A DNA stretch of 64,000 nt from Populus alba (GCF_005239225.2 NC_133300.1:2819875-2883874); one strand, 5' to 3'. Numbered from the stretch's first letter, positions 1 to 11,685 are shown. Made by a program: numbers and translations. Notes: generated by a model not told the origin, from the letters alone.

Positions 1-1060
1 TCTCTTTAAAAAGAGATAAATTTAACAAAGAATTATAAATAAAAAGACTTAAGATAATCCAAGTCATTTTTAAAATTTATAGAAAATCATACAAAAGGAA
101 AATTAAAAAAAAAAAAAACCAACGGATATCAATATTTAATTAAATGAGTATTGAAAGATGAAATGAAAAAACAAGAGTCTAAAAAAAAGAAGAAGAAAAA
201 AACAAGCAGGTGAATTTCTCACACCTAAACTGATCTCTCAAATTCGTAATCCATAAAATTATAAACTGGATTTTAATTAAGAAGTTCAATTCCTAACCAA
301 TTTAATATTGAAGGATGAAACCAAATCTAAAATAAGACAAATAGTAACCAAATCTAAAAATAAGGTTGGAATTGAAGAAAAAGTTCTAATTTTATAAATT
401 ATTTAAAATGAGACAAATAATAAAAAAAAAACATGAACCAAATCTAAAATAAAAAATAACAATGAAGGGTTGCTTTTAACAATTTTGAGGGTCATGTGCA
501 AAAATCGAGGTGAAGAGAGAAAAAAAACAAAAAACAAAGAAAAAGATCATTGACCAAATCTAAGGTTAGCAAGCAAGATAAATCTAAAAACATCAACAAA
601 CATTGTTTTTTTAGCTATAATATTTGTCGTATATGCTGCATGTTTACTACGGAGTGATGGTAGCGCTAGCACGTGTGATGCATGCACCAACTAATTTTAT
701 TTTTTATAATTTTTATTTTATATTTATTAAAACACCGAATATTTCCTTATCCAACTTTATTATAATTAAAAAACCATAATGAAAATACAAAAAAAGCCTT
801 TGAACACCAATTAAACAAAAATGTGTTTTCAAGGTAATATAGTCATTTTCACCGTGTTTTTAAAAAATAAAAAATCTACTTATTCTAAGTTAATCTAAAA
901 GTAACTAATGAATCTTGTAGAAAGATCATTTTACCTCAACTAGCTAGTTCATCATTTTTTTTTTTTTTTTTTGAAGAGTAAAATAACCATTATATTGTTT
1001 CAATAAACAATGAGTCCTCTCACAATAAATATTCTAGTTTTTGTCAATGAATCCTTTTTT
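1..1060. other. AT-rich intergenic sequence
   Basis: No gene is visible. The stretch is A/T-rich and contains phrases such as 'gaaggatgaaa' and 'accaaatctaaaata' that recur loosely inside it. Similar wording appears around 20780-21100, so both may be decayed copies of one interspersed repeat. Confidence 0.4.
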
Positions 1061-1065
1061 ATTTC

Positions 1066-1288
1066 CTGAAGAATACTATGTTGAGTAATATTTTTGAAAC
1101 ATGAACAATTGCAGGTTCACACATGGTAGCAGCAAGAGGCCCAATTGCTGTGTTCAGCTGCCATGTCCCGCAAGACTGTGTGGGCAAAAATTGCATGTGT
1201 GGAACATTTTGCACTTGTATGTTTAACAGATGCACTTGTAGTGTTTGATATGTGGATGTAACAATAAACTAAATGTTTCAATAAAGTT
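1066..1288 (+). other. possible 3' exon of a small cysteine-rich peptide gene
   Basis: An ATG at 1123 opens a 41-codon frame ending in TGA at 1246-1248. It contains eight cysteines in its last 30 residues, arranged as C-x5-C-x4-C-x-C-x3-C-x-C-x4-C-x-C. Two AATAAA signals follow at 1263-1268 and 1280-1285, as in a gene 3' end. The sequence before the ATG ('ttgcag' ending at 1114) looks like a splice acceptor, but no convincing signal-peptide exon was found upstream. The only hydrophobic candidate, an ATG at about 1001, reads 19 codons to a stop. Spacing of this kind occurs in secreted defensin-like or nodule-type cysteine-rich peptides, but I cannot assign a family. A related, broken copy lies at 13846-14180. 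This may be a real short gene or a relic. The retroelement at 1294 begins just after the polyadenylation signals. Confidence 0.3.
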
Positions 1289-1293
1289 CAAGC
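1289..1293. repeat. target-site duplication, left copy
   Basis: The five bases CAAGC lie directly before the left LTR and are repeated exactly at 11681-11685 after the right LTR. A 5-bp duplication is the normal footprint of LTR-retrotransposon integrase. Confidence 0.9.
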
Positions 1294-3601
1294 TGTCATA
1301 ACCCAATTTTGGGTTATTCCCCAAATTTCACTTTTTTTCAAAATAAAAATCAAAAAAATAAAACAAAGGCTGGCAACGTGGAGAAGATAGGTCGGGAAAT
1401 AAAGCTGCAATTTTTAGAGGAATTTCAAGGCCTAATTGTACCCTATTATGCCCAAGAATAGAAAAATGCAAATTCGAAGGTAAAATTAAACGATTATTGG
1501 ACGAATTTGCATAAAAATTAAGTCCAATGACATAATTAAATTTTTAATGGGCCAATTTGATTTAATCATGGGCCAAATTAAATTTTAATTATGTTTAAGA
1601 ATTAATTTAGGTCTAATTGAAGGATTTAATTAAGTGCAAGGACTTAATTATACTTTAAGTGGGTCAAATTAATTTTATTTGGGGCTTAATTGGTGAAAAA
1701 ATTAAATTTGGGAGCCTGATTTAGGCTTAATTAAGAAGATTGGAATTTTAAGAGACCAAATTTAATTTTTTACCAAGTGAATTGATTGAAATTAGGGGCC
1801 AAAATTGCATTAAATCAAAGGTTTAGGGTCAATTAGGGGTTCCATTGAACTAATTTGAAAGAACGCGGACTAAATTGAAAAACGAAAAAAAAAAAAAAAA
1901 AAAAAAAAAAAAACAACAAATCGGCTGGTTACTGTTCACCTTCTTCCCCGCAAAGCTGCCCGAGTGGCAGACTTCCAGGCGCATTTTCTACCTCGTTTGT
2001 TCCCCAAATCCGACAAAGCGTGCACCACCATGTCCACCTGCAATCCCTCTATCTCGTAGAGTGGTCCGGTCGGGTCGAACAACTCGAAAACGGCTCCGTT
2101 TATTGGCCCAAAGAGGCACCCTCGGGCAGTCTGCAGCCTTGGATGGCCAAATTTGACAGTTCGAGGTGCACTCTTTGGACCAACGGCTTGGATTCCTCGA
2201 GTCGAATCAAGGGCTGAGACTTTTTCCCCGTTGAAGACAAGATTACCCTCTCTCCAGCCCTATAAATAGGAGCCAATTTCGTGCTCAGGGGGAGGAGAAA
2301 ATTGAACGCAAAGTTGGCCGAAAACCAGTATTTTCCTGCCCAGTTCCTGCAACCAGCCCTTTCTCTTCTTTCTCTCTCCACCGTGGCTTCAGCCACTACC
2401 ACCATCATCACCTCTTCTCTTCTGTCATCTCCACCGTGAGCAGACCACCCCTTCATTCTTCTCCCAGCTGGTCTTTTCCATCAGCAGCAGCATCCCTCCT
2501 CAGCCACAGCAACAGCTCCAGCCGTGAGCTTTTCCTTCTCCTCTCTAGGACCCGTTTTTCTCCTTCTTGCAGCGGCGACCAGAACCAGCAACCGGCAGCA
2601 GCAGCACCAAGCTCTCCACCAACGCTGCCACCAGCTTCAGGAAGACTACCTAGACCACCTCCAACCTCACGCCAGGCCAGTGACAGCAGCTTCTTTTTCC
2701 TCCGCAAGGTTGCCTCCTGCTTTTGCTCTGCCACTGCAACGGTGAAGTTGCATGCAGAACGTGAACCTACTGTTCACGTTCTGCAATTAATATATAATAT
2801 TATATTATATACTTTTTAAAAACAAAAAAAAAACAAAAAATCAAAAATCATTTTTTAAAAAAAAAATTGTAATTTTCTCAAATATTTTTCTACCAAGTTT
2901 TTGTTTAATATTGGGTTGTATACTTACATTGTAAGATACAAGTCCGGTATTAAAATACCCGGTTTTCTCCGAAAGAAAAAAATATATAAAAAAGAAAAAA
3001 ATATTTCATTGCATACGGCAAAAATCCTAAAATTTTTCAAAGCATATTCTTTGTAAAAACAAAAATTGCATCTTTTTCATGTTTTTTTAAATGGATATCG
3101 CAACCAGATTATGATTGCCCATTAGGATTTGGCCAAAATGTCAAAAACCTTTTTTCAACCTTTTTTCCTGGGATCCAGATGTAGACTTTAATATTTGTGG
3201 GGTGTAAAATTACGCGATAATGTACATCCTCGGGTATTAAAGATACAAGGTGTAAATAAAAGCAATTTTAAAATTAAGACTTTAGAATGGTTAGGATTTA
3301 ACCGAATAAGGTAGAGACTTCCTCACGAGGGGAGATCTGCCTTGAACCTTAGAAAAGACCAGCGAATAGAAACCCGACCTAGAAAAACAATCAAACAATA
3401 ATGCAGCTTGCCTTAGGTAGGGTGCACTGGGGGTGATGCGTCTTCCCCTTGCACAACCAGTCCCTTACTCAGACTCCCGCAGACCTTAGGTTCCTAGTGA
3501 CCATAACACTAGGTGGCGACTCCCAACAAAACAAATCAACGCAACAACAATGAGAGACAAATCGCCAGCTGATGCGCGCGTGTATTTTTCGACGTGCGAC
3601 A
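1294..3601 (+). repeat. 5' LTR
   Basis: This 2,308-bp terminal repeat begins TG and ends CA. It matches 9387-11680 almost base for base; the differences are mainly homopolymer lengths. It has an A/T-rich first half with many 'aattaa' and 'gggcc' phrases, a poly-A run near 1890, a GC-richer block from 1920 to 2770 that includes the promoter, and an A/T-rich end. Confidence 0.95.
2261..2268 (+). promoter_or_regulatory. TATA box of the 5' LTR
   Basis: TATAAATA sits in the LTR after a C/T-rich stretch, the usual context of a plant retroelement promoter. Transcription would start about 30 bases downstream and run through the gag leader. The identical box is at 10347-10354 in the other LTR. Confidence 0.7.
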
Positions 3602-3604
3602 GAA

Positions 3605-3623
3605 TGGCGACTCCGCTGGGGAC
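3605..3623 (+). other. primer-binding site
   Basis: TGGCGACTCCGCTGGGGAC begins three bases after the LTR end. The initial TGG pairs with a tRNA 3' CCA end. This primer-site sequence is the type I associate with Tat/Ogre elements, reported to use tRNA-Arg. The tRNA identity was not verified here. Confidence 0.8.
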
Positions 3624-4154
3624 AACCATGTGTGGTCGGACTAAGCATTGATTGTTTGATTGTTTTCCTTTTATTGGTCTTTAATTTTAGCTCGCATTTT
3701 TACTGCTTTAGCATGCATTTTAATTTTGCGAATAAACCCTATTCTAGGTTAGGCGGGGAGTAGCGGTCTGCCTCATGACTTTCAGTCGGGGTTCAGATTC
3801 GTGAAACATCCAACTATGAGCTGAGTGTTTACTTGGTAATGGCGGTCACATTGTGCCCCAACCATTCCTTGTAAACCCCTACACTGCCTTCACGTGAGGT
3901 GGTCACTGGGCAGTTCATAGACCTTTTCAAGACCAGGTAGAATGCCTACCCATCATGTAATGACCTAGAACCTTCCTTTAGAGCATGAACTCTCTTGTTA
4001 TTCATTTTGCATGAGTTTTTTCCATTCATACCAAATGTGCATACATTTGCATCCACACACATACATCCATCTATTGTAAATAACATACATACATGCGCCA
4101 GGTTGAAATATAGGTCCCCAAAGAGTCTACAACACTCGACTCCGAGCAAGAAAC

Positions 4155-5627
4155 ATGGAAGGTGAAGAGCGTGCTGACCGTGATGCCCATTTCCAAGAAG
4201 AGTTAGAGTCTCTGAAAGCAAGCGTGGCTCGCCTCACTAGCTTACTCGAGCATACACTTAGAAATGCCTCTATTGAAGGTCCTTCCAATCGACCTACTAT
4301 GGCTCAACCTGAAGAAACAATGAGTGAACATGGTCAAGAACCTCCACACAATCCAGCATTTGTGCACTCAACGCCATCAGCACCAGCCCCTGTAGTCATA
4401 GATCCATTTGCCAATGAGTCTCACAAGACCAAGTCATCTGATGGCATTGGTCAAGATAAAATGGCAGCCTTGGAAGCTTGAATTAGAGCCATTGAAGGGG
4501 TAGAGTTGTACGATCCAGTACGAGCAGCAGAAATGTATCTGGTCCCAAATGTGGTTGTCCCAAAAAAGTTCTGTGTTCCTGAATTCATCAAATATACCGG
4601 AACGCAATGCCCCATGACTCATCTCAAATCCTACTGCAACAAAATGGCAGAAGTAGTACATGATGAAAAACTACTGATGCACTTTTTCCATGATAGCTTA
4701 AGTGGGACAGCATTAAGTTGGAACATGAGATTGGACAACACAAAGATCCAAAAATGGAAAGACTTGGTGGATGCTTTTGTCAAGCAATACAAGTACAATA
4801 TGGACATTGCTCATGATAGAACCAGTCTCTCCAATCTAGAGAAAAGGGACAAGGAAAGCATAAGGGAATATGCTCAAAGGTGGAGAGACCTAGCTGCTCA
4901 GATACATCCTTCGCTCCTAGATAAAGAGATGGTCACTCTGTTCGCCAATACACTCAAGGACCCATACTACGAGCATGTGATGGGTAGTTCGGCCCAGCAA
5001 TTTACTGATGCTGTGGCAGTAGCTGAGCGCATTGAGCAAGGGGTAAAAAGTGGTAGAATATTTGTGCCCACTGAGAAAAGAGGCTTTGAGGGTAAAATGA
5101 AAGAGGTCGACTATGTTGAAGGTGGTTACATGGGTAGGAAAAACCCATTCCAAAACTACCACCCTTCACCCCAAATCGCCAACATCAATTTCAACCCTTC
5201 ATTTCCTACCAGAAAACCTGAGTTTCAAACCAAACACCAAAAAACCCAAGAACAATTACCTCCATTACCATTGCCCTTAAACGAGATGTATCAAAAGCTA
5301 CTAAGCATTGGGCGTATAGCTCCTGAACCCTTGACACCTTTACAACCACCTTACCCCAATTGGTACAAGCCCGACCTTTCATGCGAATACCATGCTGGAG
5401 CCGCGGGACACAACATTCATACTTGCAGTGCCTTTAAGAAGAGGCTTATGCATCTGATTAAAGTCGGATGGGTCACCCTCGAAGGAACTCCAAACATAAC
5501 TTCGAACCCTCTACCCAATCATGCTTCAGGTAGTGGATCGGTGAATGCACTAGAGGCGGAATGCTCTAGAAACCTCAAAGCACCAATGGCAAGAGCAAGG
5601 TGTGAAGAAGGCAATGTGCACTTTTGA
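4155..5627 (+). pseudogene. gag: retrotransposon Gag, with one in-frame stop
   Basis: One frame runs 490 codons from the ATG at 4155 to the TGA at 5625, broken only by a TGA at 4479-4481. The first 108 residues form an E/R-rich, probably coiled-coil N-terminus followed by a Pro/Ser-rich linker. After the stop comes the capsid-like core of Ty3/gypsy retrotransposon Gag, with the usual order of helical motifs: W-N-M-R near 4721-4732, then K-W-K-D-L-V-D-A-F, then E-S-I-R-E-Y-A-Q-R-W-R-D-L. A CEYH-x5-GH-x4-C knuckle (about 5380-5425) follows, near the C-terminus. The protein packages element RNA into cytoplasmic particles. The stop is of the kind a C-to-T transition gives. The product may be truncated, read through, or translated from an internal start. 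No protease or polymerase follows. Confidence 0.85.
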
Positions 5628-7439
5628 GGATAGAGGACAAAGTTTTGCTATAGAATGGGAAGATGGAGCCTACCCAATTATTGCATTTTTGCTTGATCAT
5701 GTTTGTTTTAACCCGTTTTAGTCTTGTTGGTAATTTGGCTCAATATTCCACAATACTTTCCTTGTCTATTGAGCCTGTCTTGTTAATAAGATCATGTGTT
5801 TTGCTGTGTTCATCACATGCTTTCTTTTTTGTTGTTTCATGCAAATAACACTTTGAGCATAACCTTTAAGCATGAAACTATTGCGCCAAAAATCTTTAGG
5901 CGTGTTTCCCCTTTCTTCCAAAATTGTGCATGTTTTCACAAGGATTTTTGGGAATTCAAAGTTTAGTACAAAAACAGAAATCATGTTGATGTTTGTCCAA
6001 AACAAACGAGTTCTGGAAATTCAGGTGATTCCTTAGAGAGGTAACCATACACCTAGAAAACAAAAAACAAACACCATGAAGTGACTCCAAAGCTGAGTAT
6101 TTGATTGCATGAATAATGAGAAATCACTCTGCATACTCGCATGAAAGCAAGGCTTACTGATCCTAAATGCATGCATTTGAGATGAAGAAAGGTCATCTTT
6201 GATAATCCTTTCACAAAGCTGAAATACATCATTTGCAGTCCCTTTTTGAGCCTAATAATTTTTTCTTGAAAATTAACCTTGGCTAGGATCACACCCTACA
6301 TTGGGGGGGCAAGTGCAAAAAAATCCATAATGATTGAAAGTGTCCAAATAACTCTTTGGGGGCATGAAAAATTCTTCAACGTTGAAAGGGCCCAAACCAT
6401 ACTGGGGGGCATAAAAGAAATTTCTCAATCATCAAAGGTGCCCATACAAAGCTAGGGGGCATGAAGAAAAATCCAAAGGATCCAAAAATTTTGAGCAAAA
6501 AACAAAGCAAATGCAATGATGCTCAAAATCAAATGAAGAAAACAAAAACAAAGAGAAAGAGCCCAAGCCCGACACTGGGGGGCACCGTGGACCATTTTAC
6601 AAATCAATTCCAAGGTCCAGAAATGTATGAACCAAAGAGTTTGGGATATAAGCACTAGTGATTCTTAGTCTTAAAGTCCCTTAAACACCTTTCGAGCCTA
6701 CAAATATCCTTTTCTTCATAACCAATAGCCCAAGCCTACATTACGTGCCTAATGAAGCCCTTTCTGATCAAAGGCAAGCAATTTGGATTGGTAGGCAATG
6801 CTTTCTCATGCGAAATAAAATCATTATTCATGCAAATAAAATGAATGCTTTCACAAACGGTTCTCAATAACCCTCAAATTGAAATTTCAACCTTTTGTGA
6901 CCAACCAGATGTCACTTCGTGTTCTTCACATTTTAACCGAAATCAAAACAAAAAGTTTTAATCACTTTTGATAACCTCTCAATAGGAATCACTTGAATTT
7001 CTTCAGAATGAGTTCACTTTGAATCGATGTCAATATGATTTATGTGTTTGGAATAGCTTTGAAATTCCAAAAATTCTGCATGAAAACAACTCCTTATCAA
7101 ACCTTCCTTCACATAGCCTCATCCCCAAACCCGAATTGAATACTTGGGGGCATGATCAAGCTAGGGGGCAATCAAAAACATCTGGTAGAGTCGGCTCCAT
7201 GATTCCTTTTCTAAGAAACTATTGGGCAAAATTGGCAACCCTTGAGATAAAAAGGCCGGAGAACAAAGAAGTGATGACATCAAGTCTTTCATAGAGGGAC
7301 AAAAGCCATCAAAGCTTACTATCAGAGACTCAAACTTTTGAGAAAAAAGAGAACTCCATGAAGAAAAGGGGACCTATACTTCTCAGGTAAGTATACATGC
7401 ATATTGATCATGATGCATTTCTTTCATCCTTGACAGATC
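5628..7439 (+). other. non-coding internal region of the retroelement with repeated GGGGGCA motifs
   Basis: No reading frame of note follows gag. The segment carries several 'ggggg(g)ca' phrases (about 6303, 6357, 6404, 6454, 6576, 7145, 7164), usually preceded by 'act' or 'cta'. They resemble the polypurine tract at 9372-9382. The pol region expected here in an autonomous element is absent. Confidence 0.6.
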
Positions 7440-7489
7440 GGTGTCTCACCATCACCTCTTTTTGAGCGGGTTGCTGAAGCCTTAACCCT

Positions 7490-8395
7490 CTTAGGTAGTG
7501 TGTTTTCCAACCCTACCTCCTTTTGAGAGCTCCTTCGAGTGCTCACTTCTTAGGTAGTGTGTTTTCTAACCCTACCTCTTTTTTTAGTGTGCCTTCGAGC
7601 CCTAACCTTTTAGGTAGTGTGTTTTCCAACCCTACCTCCTTCTGAGGGCATCTTTTAGCCCTCACCCCTTAGGTAGTGTGTTTTCTAACCCTACCTCTTT
7701 TTTTTTAGTGTGCCTTCGAGCCCTAACCTTTTAGGTAGTGTGTTTTCTAACCCTACCTCTTTTTTTAGTGTGCCTTCGAGCCCTAACCTTTTAGGTAGTG
7801 TGTTTTCCAACCCTACCTCCTTCTGAGGGCATCTTTTAGCCCTCACCCCTTAGGTAGTGTGTTTTCTAACCCTACCTCTTTTTTTAGTGTGCCTTCGAGC
7901 CCTAACCTTTTAGGTAGTGTGTTTTCCAACCCTACCTCCTCCTGAGGGCGTCTTTTAGCCCTCACATCTTAGGTAGTGCGTTTTCCAACCCTATCTCCTT
8001 TTAAGTGCGCCTTAGGGCCATCAACTGTTTTAGGTAGTGCGTTTTCCAACCCTATCTCCTTTTAAGTGCGCCTTAGGGCCATCAACCACCTTAGGTAGTG
8101 CGTTTTCCAACCTTACCTCCTTAACTCCTTACCTCCTTTCGAGACCTCACATTTCGGGTAGTGTGTTTTCCAACCCTGCCTCCTTTTGAGTGCGCTTTAG
8201 AGCCTTCGACCACTTTAGGTAGTGTGTTTTGTAACCCTATCTCCTTTTGAGTGTGGCTTTGAGCCCTCACCTTTTAGGTAATGCGTTTTCCAACCCTGCG
8301 TCCTTTAGAGTGCGCCTTGGAGCACTTACCTCTTAGGTAGTGTGTTTTTCTCCCTACCTCCTTTCAAGTGCGCTCTTCAACCCTCATTCCCCATC
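7490..8395 (+). repeat. tandem repeat array A, about 60-bp units
   Basis: About 15 units begin with 'ttaggtagtgtgttttc(c/t)aaccctacctcc' and end with a variable 'gagccctcacc' segment. Period is about 60 bp. Neighbouring units alternate between two subtypes in the first half, which suggests expansion of a dimer. Minisatellites between the coding region and the 3' LTR are typical of Tat/Ogre elements. Confidence 0.9.
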
Positions 8396-8439
8396 GGGTC
8401 CTATCATGTCATCCCATTCAAACATTTTGCCTTTTCACT

Positions 8440-9200
8440 CGGGTAGGTCACCCATTATAATCAGACCTCTTTCAAAACTCTTTTCATCTTCCATTTGGGC
8501 CGGTTGTCCATAACAATAAAACCATTTTTTGAGAAATCATTGCATTTCTCCCCACCTTCATACTTTTTCCATTTGGGGCCGGTTGCCCATAACAATAAAA
8601 CCATTTTTGAGAAATCATTGCATTTCTCCCCACCTTCAAACTTTTTCACTTGGGCCGGTTGCCCATAACAATAAAACCATTTTGAGAAATCTTTGCATTT
8701 CTCACCACCTCTAAAATTTTTCACCATCTTGAGAAATCTTAGCATTTCTCTACCACTTTGAAAAATCTTTGCATTTTTCATCACTTTCCATCTGGGCCGG
8801 TTGCCCATTACAACAAAACCATTTTGAAAAATCTCTGCATTTTTCACCACTTTGAAAAATCTCTGTATTTTTCACCTCTTTGAAAAATCTTTGTATTTTT
8901 TCAAAACCTTTCATCTTGGGCCGGTTGCCCATTACAACAAAACCACTTTGAAAACATCTTTGCATTTTTTACCATTTTGAGAAATCTTTGCATTTCTCAC
9001 CACCTTGAAAAATCCTCGTATTTTTCACCACCTTGAAAACTCTTTTAGTTTTCCATCTTGGGCCGGTTGCCCATTACAACAAAACCACTTTGAAAAATCT
9101 CTGTATTTTTCACCTCTTTGAAAAATCTCTGTATTTTTCACCCCTTTAAAACATCTTCGTGTTTTTCACCCGGGTAGGTCACCCATGACAATTCGACCAT
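8440..9200 (+). repeat. tandem repeat array B, 'ggccggttgcccat' units
   Basis: At least six units carry 'gggccggttgcccat(a/t)acaa(t/c)aaaacca', joined by short 'ttgaaaaatctttgcatttttcaccac' sub-repeats of about 28-30 bp. Unit spacing varies from about 80 to 140 bp because the number of sub-repeats differs. A divergent flank unit ('gggtaggtcacccat') occurs at both ends (about 8440 and 9173). Confidence 0.85.
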
Positions 9201-9371
9201 TTCAAAAAAAAAAAAAAAATCTTCCAGTTTTTACTCTAAGTGTGCTTTTTAGCCCTCAAAAGAATTCATCATTCCTCAACAAGATGAGTCAATCATATTT
9301 CATCCTTTTTTTCTTCTTTACAACGCTTATTATCTAAAGTCTCTTACAAAACTTTCTTTCATAAGCATTGT

Positions 9372-9382
9372 AAAGAGGGGGG
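9372..9382 (+). other. polypurine tract
   Basis: AAAGAGGGGGG lies four bases before the 3' LTR, where plus-strand DNA synthesis is primed during reverse transcription. Confidence 0.8.
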
Positions 9383-9386
9383 CAAC

Positions 9387-11680
9387 TGTCATAACCCAAT
9401 TTTGGGTTATTCCCCAAATTTCACTTTTTTTCAAAATAAAAATCAAAAAAATAAAACAAAGGCTGGCAACGTGGAGAAGATAGGTCGGGAAATAAAGCTG
9501 CAATTTTTAGAGGAATTTCAAGGCCTAATTGTACCCTATTATGCCCAAGAATAGAAAAATGCAAATTCGAAGGTAAAATTAAACGATTATTGGACGAATT
9601 TGCATAAAAATTAAGTCCAATGACATAATTAAATTTTTAATGGGCCAATTTGATTTAATCATGGGCCAAATTAAATTTTAATTATGTTTAAGAATTAATT
9701 TAGGTCTAATTGAAGGATTTAATTAAGTGCAAGGACTTAATTATACTTTAAGTGGGTCAAATTAATTTTATTTGGGGCTTAATTGGTGAAAAATTAAATT
9801 TGGGAGCCTGATTTAGGCTTAATTAAGAAGATTGGAATTTTAAGAGACCAAATTTAATTTTTACCAAGTGAATTGATTGAAATTAGGGGCCAAAATTGCA
9901 TTAAATCAAAGGTTTAGGGTCAATTAGGGGTTCCATTGAACTAATTTGAAAGAACGCGGACTAAATTGAAAAAACGAAAAAAAAAAAAAAAAAAAAAAAC
10001 AACAAATCGGCTGGTTACTGTTCACCTTCTTCCCCGCAAAGCTGCCCGAGTGGCAGACTTCCAGGCGCATTTTCTACCTCGTTTGTTCCCCAAATCCGAC
10101 AAAGCGTGCACCACCATGTCCACCTGCAATCCCTCTATCTCGTAGAGTGGTCCGGTCGGGTCGAACAACTCGAAAACGGCTCCGTTTATTGGCCCAAAGA
10201 GGCACCCTCGGGCAGTCTGCAGCCTTGGATGGCCAAATTTGACAGTTCGAGGTGCACTCTTTGGACCAACGGCTTGGATTCCTCGAGTCGAATCAAGGGC
10301 TGAGACTTTTTCCCCGTTGAAGACAAGATTACCCTCTCTCCAGCCCTATAAATAGGAGCCAATTTCGTGCTCAGGGGGAGGAGAAAATTGAACGCAAAGT
10401 TGGCCGAAAACCAGTATTTCCTGCCCAGTTCCTGCAACCAGCCCTTTCTCTTCTTTCTCTCTCCACCGTGGCTTCAGCCACTACCACCATCATCACCTCT
10501 TCTCTTCTGTCATCTCCACCGTGAGCAGACCACCCCTTCATTCTTCTCCCAGCTGGTCTTTTCCATCAGCAGCAGCATCCCTCCTCAGCCACAGCAACAG
10601 CTCCAGCCGTGAGCTTTTCCTTCTCCTCTCTAGGACCCGTTTTCTCCTTCTTGCAGCGGCGACCAGAACCAGCAACCGGCAGCAGCAGCACCAAGCTCTC
10701 CACCAACGCTGCCACCAGCTTCAGGAAGACTACCTAGACCACCTCCAACCTCACGCCAGGCCAGTGACAGCAGCTTCTTTTCCTCCGCAAGGTTGCCTCC
10801 TGCTTTTGCTCTGCCACTGCAACGGTGAAGTTGCATGCAGAACGTGAACCTACTGTTCACGTTCTGCAATTAATATATAATATTATATTATATACTTTTT
10901 AAAAACAAAAAAAAAACAAAAATCAAAAATCATTTTTTTAAAAAAAATTGTAATTTTCTCAAATATTTTTCTACCAAGTTTTGTTTAATATTGGGTTGTA
11001 TACTTACATTGTAAGATACAAGTCCGGTATTAAAATACCTGGTTTTCTTCGAAAGAAAAAAATATATAAAAAAGAAAAAAATATTTCATTGCATACGGCA
11101 AAAATCCTAAAATTTTTCAAAGCATATTCTTTGTAAAAACAAAAATTGCATCTTTTTCATGTTTTTTTAAATGGATATCGCAACCAGATTATGATTGCCC
11201 ATTAGGATTTGGCCAAAATGTCAAAAACCTTTTTTCAACCTTTTTTCCTGGGATCCAGATGTAGACTTTAATATTTGTGGGGTGTAAAATTACGCGATAA
11301 TGTACATCCTCGGGTATTAAAGATACAAGGTGTAAATAAAAGCAATTTTAAAATTAAGACTTTAGAATGGTTAGGATTTAACCGAATAAGGTAGAGACTT
11401 CCTCACGAGGGGAGATCTGCCTTGAACCTTAGAAAAGACCAGCGAATAGAAACCCGACCTAGAAAAACAATCAAACAATAATGCAGCTTGCCTTAGGTAG
11501 GGTGCACTGGGGTGATGCGTCTTCCCCTTGCACAACCAGTCCCTTACTCAGACTCCCGCAGACCTTAGGTTCCTAGTGACCATAACACTAGGTGGCGACT
11601 CCCAACAAAACAAATCAACGCAACAACAATGAGAGACAAATCGCCAGCCGATGCGCGCGTGTATTTTTCGACGTGCGACA
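9387..11680 (+). repeat. 3' LTR
   Basis: This 2,294-bp repeat pairs with 1294-3601. By eye the substitutions are C/T transitions near 11040, 11050 and 11650, plus single-base indels in homopolymers and a G-run difference near 11510. It contains its own TATAAATA at 10347-10354, so it could drive transcription into the right flank. Confidence 0.95.
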
Positions 11681-11685
11681 CAAGC
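11681..11685. repeat. target-site duplication, right copy
   Basis: CAAGC directly follows the right LTR and equals 1289-1293. Confidence 0.9.

Larger units (their letters stand above)
1294..11680 (+). mobile_element. complete non-autonomous LTR retrotransposon, Tat/Ogre-like, gag only
   Basis: The 10.4-kb element is bounded by two LTRs of about 2.3 kb that begin TGTCATAACCC and end GTGCGACA. A perfect 5-bp target duplication flanks them. The internal part (3602-9386) carries a tRNA primer-binding site, a gag reading frame, about 1.8 kb of non-coding sequence, two tandem-repeat arrays and a polypurine tract. I found no protease, reverse transcriptase, RNase H or integrase motifs in any frame, so it must move with enzymes supplied by a related autonomous element. 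The primer site and the CEYH...GH...C gag knuckle resemble the Tat/Ogre branch of Ty3/gypsy elements (family knowledge). The two LTRs differ by about three substitutions by eye, so the insertion is recent. The structure fits the class called TR-GAG or LARD. Confidence 0.93.

Noticed and set aside
2020..2217. 65-codon frame found identically at 10106-10303
   Set aside because: The identity simply reflects the two LTRs. The frame sits in the promoter region of the LTR and has no protein features.
2100..2819. Several overlapping Ser/Pro- and Gln-rich frames in the LTR
   Set aside because: Low-complexity translation of a C/T-rich leader, open on both strands. The same frames change with a single-base indel in the other LTR.
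8461..8965. Minus-strand frames with repeated 'GEKC.DFSKWF' units
   Set aside because: Translation of minisatellite array B; frames break at each indel and there is no start context.
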